In this document: piece by piece, positions 5,836 to 8,752 of the stretch
How the letters are laid out: every line of letters starts with the position of its first letter
Numbering within the stretch: position 1 is the first letter of the stretch
Source: Collinsella sp.
GTDB lineage: Bacteria > Actinomycetota > Coriobacteriia > Coriobacteriales > Coriobacteriaceae
Direction of reading: 5' to 3'
DNA: 8,752 bases
Assembly (NCBI GenBank): GCA_019413955.1
Contig: DXMX01000002.1
Span: forward strand, 43,092-51,843
Position numbers and translations under genes: made by a program
The notes under the pieces: model-generated
What the model was told of the DNA's origin: nothing
The model's database searches: none
Seen by the model: only the letters and a program-made list of their open reading frames with translations

Positions 5836-5981
5836 ATGTCGCTCCTTACATACACAGTTGCAAACTCGCGAACCCGCACGCAAGGACCGAGGCCGACCGC
5901 GTCGCAACGTCGCACGCCCGGAGCGTAGAGCCGGACGGGACACGCGAACAGCATCAAAACCGATGGCACGTCGATTCGCAT
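5832..5981 (-). CDS. Possible leader peptide ORF upstream of ilvE
   Basis: An ATG at 5981 lies at the predicted transcription start of the ilvE promoter, so it would be translated leaderless. It opens a 49-codon frame (starting MRIDVPSVLMLF) that ends in TGA overlapping the ilvE ATG as ATGA (5835-5832). Fifteen of 49 residues are Val, Leu or Ile, with nine Val. About two thirds of its codons end in G or C. No known domain is recognised. It could be a regulatory leader or a translational coupling ORF, or a chance open frame in a GC-rich leader. I see no attenuator hairpin with a T-run, which argues against classic attenuation. Confidence 0.3.
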   Translation of the reverse strand: MRIDVPSVLMLFACPVRLYAPGVRRCDAVGLGPCVRVREFATVYVRSDI

Positions 5982-5988
5982 GCACGAG

Positions 5989-6016
5989 ATTGTACTCCGC
6001 ACGCGCGTCGGGTAAA
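5989..6016 (-). promoter_or_regulatory. Promoter of ilvE
   Basis: On the minus strand TTTACC (6011-6016) and TACAAT (5989-5994) are 16 bases apart. The -10 matches 5 of 6 consensus bases. The predicted start near 5981-5983 gives ilvE a leader of about 147 bases. Confidence 0.6.
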
Positions 6017-6064
6017 ACGTTTTTCTTTAACTAACTAAAGTAATTTCATTTGACCGAAGCTGAA

Positions 6065-6096
6065 GAGGCCCGCCACCGTAAACGGCGACGGGCCTC
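6065..6096 (-). terminator. Terminator of the DedA-family gene
   Basis: Arms at 6065-6078 and 6083-6096 form a 14-bp stem with a 4-base loop. Two positions are G-U pairs in minus-strand RNA but A-C mismatches in plus-strand RNA, so it is built for minus-strand transcripts. The T-run after it is weak (CTTCAGCTT). It lies 37 bases past the gene's stop. Confidence 0.7.
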
Positions 6097-6133
6097 AACT
6101 GCACGCTTTGCGCGCTGGCTCGAGCTACGCGTT

Positions 6134-6772
6134 CTATTTACCCAGCTTAGCCTTGACCAGACCGACCACGGTCGGGATGATCGACACGGCAACGATGCCG
6201 ATAATCAGCAGCTCAAAGTGCTCCTGCACAAAGGGAATGCCGCCAAAGAAGTAGCCCAGCAGCGTAAAGAGCGTTGACCAGGTAATGCCACCCAGCACGT
6301 TAAAGATGACAAAGTTGCGCCAGTGCATGCCGCCCATGCCGGCGATAAAGGGCACAAAGGTGCGGATAAACGGGAAGAAGCGGCCGAGGAAAATGGCCAG
6401 GTGGCCCCACTTGTCCAAGAAGTCCTCGGACTTTTTAATGCGCTCGGGCGTCATGGCCTTGACCTTACCCGAAGCGATGATCTTGCGGCCAAAGAAGTGA
6501 CCGATCATAAAGTTGCACTGATCGCCCAAGATGGCAGCAGCCCATGCGACGGCCAGCAAAGCCACGATGTTAAAGCCACCGTTGTGGGCAAAGAAGCCCG
6601 AAGCAAACAGCAGCGAATCACCGGGAAGGAACGGGAAGAACACCACGCCCGTCTCGATAAAGATGATCAGGAACACGCAGCCGTAGGCCATAAGCGGGCC
6701 GGCGGCGATCCAGCTGGCAATCGCGGTGCGCGGGTCTTTGAGCAGCTCGGCGATAAAATTAATGAAACCCAT
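6134..6772 (-). CDS. DedA family (VTT/SNARE-associated) membrane protein
   Basis: The product is 212 residues with several hydrophobic segments (about 26-62, 67-92, 126-147, 153-178 and 187-206). Family motifs are visible: FIETGVVFFPFLPGDSLLF (38-56), GDQCNFMIGHFFGRK (83-97) and the charged block FLGRFFPFIRTFVPFIAG (128-145), whose Arg residues R131 and R137 are the conserved ones in DedA proteins. DedA proteins act in the cytoplasmic membrane. Members are linked to proton-motive-force homeostasis and, for some, flipping of undecaprenyl phosphate or phosphatidylethanolamine; which lipid this one handles cannot be told. ATG 6772 is preceded by GAGAGG nine bases upstream. The frame extends to 6856, but that part has no ribosome binding site and passes through the promoter. 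It is divergent from cysE. Confidence 0.92.
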   Translation of the reverse strand: MGFINFIAELLKDPRTAIASWIAAGPLMAYGCVFLIIFIETGVVFFPFLPGDSLLFASGFFAHNGGFNIVALLAVAWAAAILGDQCNFMIGHFFGRKIIASGKVKAMTPERIKKSEDFLDKWGHLAIFLGRFFPFIRTFVPFIAGMGGMHWRNFVIFNVLGGITWSTLFTLLGYFFGGIPFVQEHFELLIIGIVAVSIIPTVVGLVKAKLGK

Positions 6773-6818
6773 GAAGTAAAACCTCTCAGTTGTGGGCGCG
6801 GATACGTCCAAGTTGACC

Positions 6819-6824
6819 AGTATA
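6819..6824 (-). promoter_or_regulatory. Possible -10 element of the DedA-family gene
   Basis: TATACT on the minus strand lies 46 bases upstream of the ATG. The nearest -35-like word, TTGCGC, is 20 bases further up, which is longer than ideal. Confidence 0.35.
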
Positions 6825-6937
6825 CGGTTGCGGCGTCCCCTCGTGCGCAACCCCACAAAAGCATGACTCCATTACCAGCAAGTTTGCATAACTGACACCT
6901 GTCGCGCAATGCCGCCAAGATTGTCCTTCCTAATCCC

Positions 6938-6954
6938 TAGCGAATCGCTATACT
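6938..6954 (+). promoter_or_regulatory. cysE promoter -10 with overlapping palindrome
   Basis: TATACT at 6949-6954 is a strong -10 located 41 bases before the cysE start. A perfect 13-base inverted repeat, TAGCGA-A-TCGCTA (6938-6950), overlaps its first two bases. GAATCGC occurs at 6942-6948 and again at 6960-6966, 18 bases apart, on either side of the -10. This is a plausible operator, with protein unknown. TTGTCC at 6921-6926 is too far away (22 bases) for a standard -35. Confidence 0.4.
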
Positions 6955-6995
6955 TTATTGAATCGCATTGCCATGGCGCTAAGGGAGGGCGGCCG

Positions 6996-7700
6996 GTGAG
7001 CTTTATCAATACCATTCGCGAGGACATCAAGACCGTCCAAGCGCAGGACCCCGCCGCGCAAAACGGTCTGGTCATCTTCCTTTCCTATCCTGGCCTGCAC
7101 GCCAAGTGGAACCACGTGCCCGAGCACTGGCTCTGGGAGCACGGTCATCGCTCGCTCGCCCGCGTGCTCTCGCAAATCACCCGTCACATCACCGGCGTCG
7201 AGATTCATCCCGCCGCACAGATCGGCAAGCATTTCTTTATCGACCACGCCATGGGCGTCGTCATCGGCGAGACCACCATTGTGGGTGACAACTGCGTGCT
7301 CTACCAGGGCGTCACGCTCGGCGGTACCGGCAACGAGACCGGCAAGCGCCACCCCACCCTAGGCAACAACGTCACCGTGGGCACGGGCGCCAAGGTGCTC
7401 GGCAACATCCGCATCGGCAACAACGTCAAAATCGGCGGCAACTCGGTCGTCGTTAAGGACGTGCCCGACAACTGCACCGTCGTGGGCGTGCCGGGACGCA
7501 TCATCAAGCGCAACGGCTGCCGCGTGTTCGAGGAGAGTTTCGACGCCAAGCAGCATCGCGAGTACATGCCCGATGACGCCGCCGAGCAGAGTGCCCTCAA
7601 CCGCCAGGGCATCACCGAGAATGCCCGCCGCGTCAAGGAACTCGAGCGAGAGGTGGCCGAGCTCAAAGCCCTCGTCGCCAAGCTCGTGGACGAGCGCTAG
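6996..7700 (+). CDS. cysE: Serine O-acetyltransferase
   Basis: The product is 234 residues and transfers acetyl from acetyl-CoA to L-serine, giving O-acetylserine, the first committed step of cysteine synthesis in the cytosol. An N-terminal helical part (1-65) precedes the left-handed beta-helix of hexapeptide repeats (about 66-170). The active site IDHAMGVVIGET carries D83 and H84, and KRHP carries H119, which corresponds to the second conserved histidine. The C-terminus (about 205-234) is charged and heptad-like (VKELEREVAELKALVAKLVDER), probably a coiled coil. It lacks the terminal isoleucine with which many CysE proteins dock on cysteine synthase. The start is GTG 6996, with GGGAGG seven bases upstream. 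The longer ATG frame from 6909 contains the promoter and has no ribosome binding site. No cysK is adjacent. It is convergent with the ABC exporter gene. Confidence 0.95.
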   Translation: MSFINTIREDIKTVQAQDPAAQNGLVIFLSYPGLHAKWNHVPEHWLWEHGHRSLARVLSQITRHITGVEIHPAAQIGKHFFIDHAMGVVIGETTIVGDNCVLYQGVTLGGTGNETGKRHPTLGNNVTVGTGAKVLGNIRIGNNVKIGGNSVVVKDVPDNCTVVGVPGRIIKRNGCRVFEESFDAKQHREYMPDDAAEQSALNRQGITENARRVKELEREVAELKALVAKLVDER

Positions 7701-7727
7701 GAACGCAAGCGGCACAAAACGACATCG

Positions 7728-7784
7728 GCATCAACGCAAAGGCGCGCCAGGGAATTCATCCCCGGCGCGCCTTTGCGTTGATGC
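7728..7784. terminator. Bidirectional terminator-like hairpin between cysE and the ABC gene
   Basis: A perfect 21-bp inverted repeat (7728-7748 and 7764-7784) encloses a 15-base loop that can add three more G-C pairs around a bulged A. It lies between convergent genes. AAAGGCGCGCC/GGCGCGCCTTT places a short T-run within the stem, but there is no long T-run outside it. Termination from both sides is likely but not certain. Confidence 0.75.
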
Positions 7785-7808
7785 GACATGTGGGACTGTC
7801 CCTTTGTC
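7785..7808. repeat. Small hairpin at the 3' end of the ABC gene
   Basis: GGGAC-T-GTCCC (7792-7802) is flanked by GACA/TGTC (7785-7788 and 7805-7808), with a small internal loop between. It lies 3 bases past the ABC gene's stop. No T-run follows, so it may protect the 3' end or be part of a dispersed repeat rather than a terminator by itself. Confidence 0.4.
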
Positions 7809-7811
7809 ACA

Positions 7812-8752
7812 TTATGCGAACTGGCTCAGATAGAGGTCGGCATAAGCGCCCTCGGCTGCGAGCAGCTCCTTATGCGTGCCCTGCTCGATAATGTTGCCGT
7901 GGTCCATGACCAAGATCAGGTCGGCATCCACAATCGTCGACAGGCGGTGTGCGATCACAAAGCTCGTGCGCCCGCGCATAAGCGCATCCATGGCACGGCC
8001 GATGGCAAGCTCGGTACGCGTGTCCACGCTTGAGGTCGCCTCGTCCAGGATGAGAATCGCCGGGTTGTTGAGCAGCACGCGTGCGATGGTCAGCAGCTGA
8101 CGCTGGCCCTGGCTGATGCTTTCGGCATCGTTGGCCACGCGCGTGTCGTAGCCCTGCGGCATGGTGCGCACAAAGAAGTCGACCTGCGCGGCACGAGCGG
8201 CGGCCACGATCTCGTCGCGCGTCGCCTCGGGACAGCCGTAGGCGATGTTTTCGGCAATCGTGCCATCGAACAGCCAGGCGTCCTGCAACACCATGCCAAA
8301 CTGCTGCCGTAGCTCGCCGCGGTCCATGCGGCTCGTATCCACGCCGTCGAGCGTAATACGCCCGCCGTCAATCTCGTAGAAGCGCATGAGCAGGTTGATG
8401 AGCGTCGTCTTGCCCGCGCCCGTGGTTCCCACCACGGCAATCTTCTGGCCCGGCTCGGCGGTAAACGACACGTCGCGCATAAGCGGCTTGTCGGGCGAAT
8501 AACCAAAGCGCACATGCTCAAAGGAGACGCGGCCCTCCACGCGACCCGGCAGCTTGGCGGCCTTGTCCGGCAGCGGATCGGCCTCCATCTCGGGCTCATC
8601 GAGCAGGTCGAACACGCGCTCTGCACTCGCCAGCGCGCTCTGCAGCGAGTTGAAGGTAAACGACAACTGCGTCATGGGCTCGGATGCCTCGTAGATAAAC
8701 TGGAAGAACGCCTGGAACACGCCGACGGTCATGTGGCCGGCAACCAGCATAC
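7812..8752 (-). CDS. ABC exporter half-transporter, C-terminal part (partial)
   Basis: The 312 visible codons run off the window's end, so the start and most of the membrane domain are missing. Residues 1-40 of the fragment are the end of the transmembrane domain. From about 75 a complete nucleotide-binding domain follows: Walker A GTTGAGKTT (108-116), Q-loop glutamine Q156 in VLQDAWLF, signature SISQGQRQ (211-218), Walker B ILILDE with catalytic E237, D-loop SSVD and switch histidine H268 in IAHRLST. This is the MsbA/MdlB-like drug, lipid or peptide exporter type. The signature departs from LSGGQ while the catalytic Glu is kept, a combination common in one subunit of heterodimeric exporters. 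A partner half-transporter is therefore expected just upstream, outside the window. The substrate cannot be predicted. Confidence 0.93.
   Translation of the reverse strand, partial: MLVAGHMTVGVFQAFFQFIYEASEPMTQLSFTFNSLQSALASAERVFDLLDEPEMEADPLPDKAAKLPGRVEGRVSFEHVRFGYSPDKPLMRDVSFTAEPGQKIAVVGTTGAGKTTLINLLMRFYEIDGGRITLDGVDTSRMDRGELRQQFGMVLQDAWLFDGTIAENIAYGCPEATRDEIVAAARAAQVDFFVRTMPQGYDTRVANDAESISQGQRQLLTIARVLLNNPAILILDEATSSVDTRTELAIGRAMDALMRGRTSFVIAHRLSTIVDADLILVMDHGNIIEQGTHKELLAAEGAYADLYLSQFA

Noticed and set aside
4807..5928. 373-codon plus-strand open frame
   Set aside because: It is antisense to ilvE, whose family motifs are unmistakable on the minus strand.
5833..5985. N-terminal extension of ilvE from GTG 5985
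   Set aside because: It would add 50 Arg-rich residues unlike the family and would start at the transcription start. ATG 5835 has a strong AAGGAG site and matches the usual protein beginning.

Overview
The window is a high-GC chromosomal segment with predominantly G/C third codon positions and strong GGAGG-type ribosome binding sites. It looks like a Gram-positive gut actinobacterium of the Coriobacteriia, and Collinsella is my best guess. That placement rests on the overall look: a sortase-anchored surface protein with an LANTG signal, a short SRP RNA, housekeeping genes of this type, and intergenic spaces full of palindromic elements. It is inference, not a database match.

Layout. 1-131 is the 3' end of a sortase-anchored surface protein (+), followed by a strong terminator. 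216-1030 is non-coding for protein. It holds a large hairpin (361-449), the SRP 4.5S RNA gene (about 482-577, minus) with its promoter and terminator, and three further imperfect palindromic elements (633-716, 733-897, 942-1020). 1031-2812 (minus) is one open reading frame joining a tRNA adenosine deaminase (TadA) to a complete glycerate kinase. A tRNA-Ser(UGA) gene on the plus strand (2864-2953) sits between this fusion and a minus-strand TetR-type regulator (2957-3553). The regulator is divergent from a lemA gene (3753-4304, +). After the lemA terminator comes a 212-bp element with inverted ends (4406-4617) and then the terminator of ilvE.

ilvE (4783-5835, minus) encodes a branched-chain aminotransferase. 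It has a roughly 147-nt leader in which a possible leaderless 49-codon ORF ends in an ATGA overlap with the ilvE start. A DedA-family membrane protein (6134-6772, minus) is divergent from cysE, serine O-acetyltransferase (6996-7700, +). A 21-bp perfect hairpin separates cysE from the convergent 3' end of an ABC exporter half-transporter (7812-8752, minus), whose N-terminus lies outside the window.

Functionally this is mostly core metabolism and translation: decoding (TadA, tRNA-Ser), protein targeting (SRP RNA), amino-acid metabolism (IlvE, CysE, glycerate kinase) and envelope functions (LemA, DedA, ABC exporter, anchored protein). Genes are mostly single transcription units. I see no prophage, CRISPR array, transposase or toxin-antitoxin module. 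The most unusual items are the TadA-glycerate kinase fusion, the density of different palindromic elements between genes, the leader ORF of ilvE and the palindrome at the cysE promoter.
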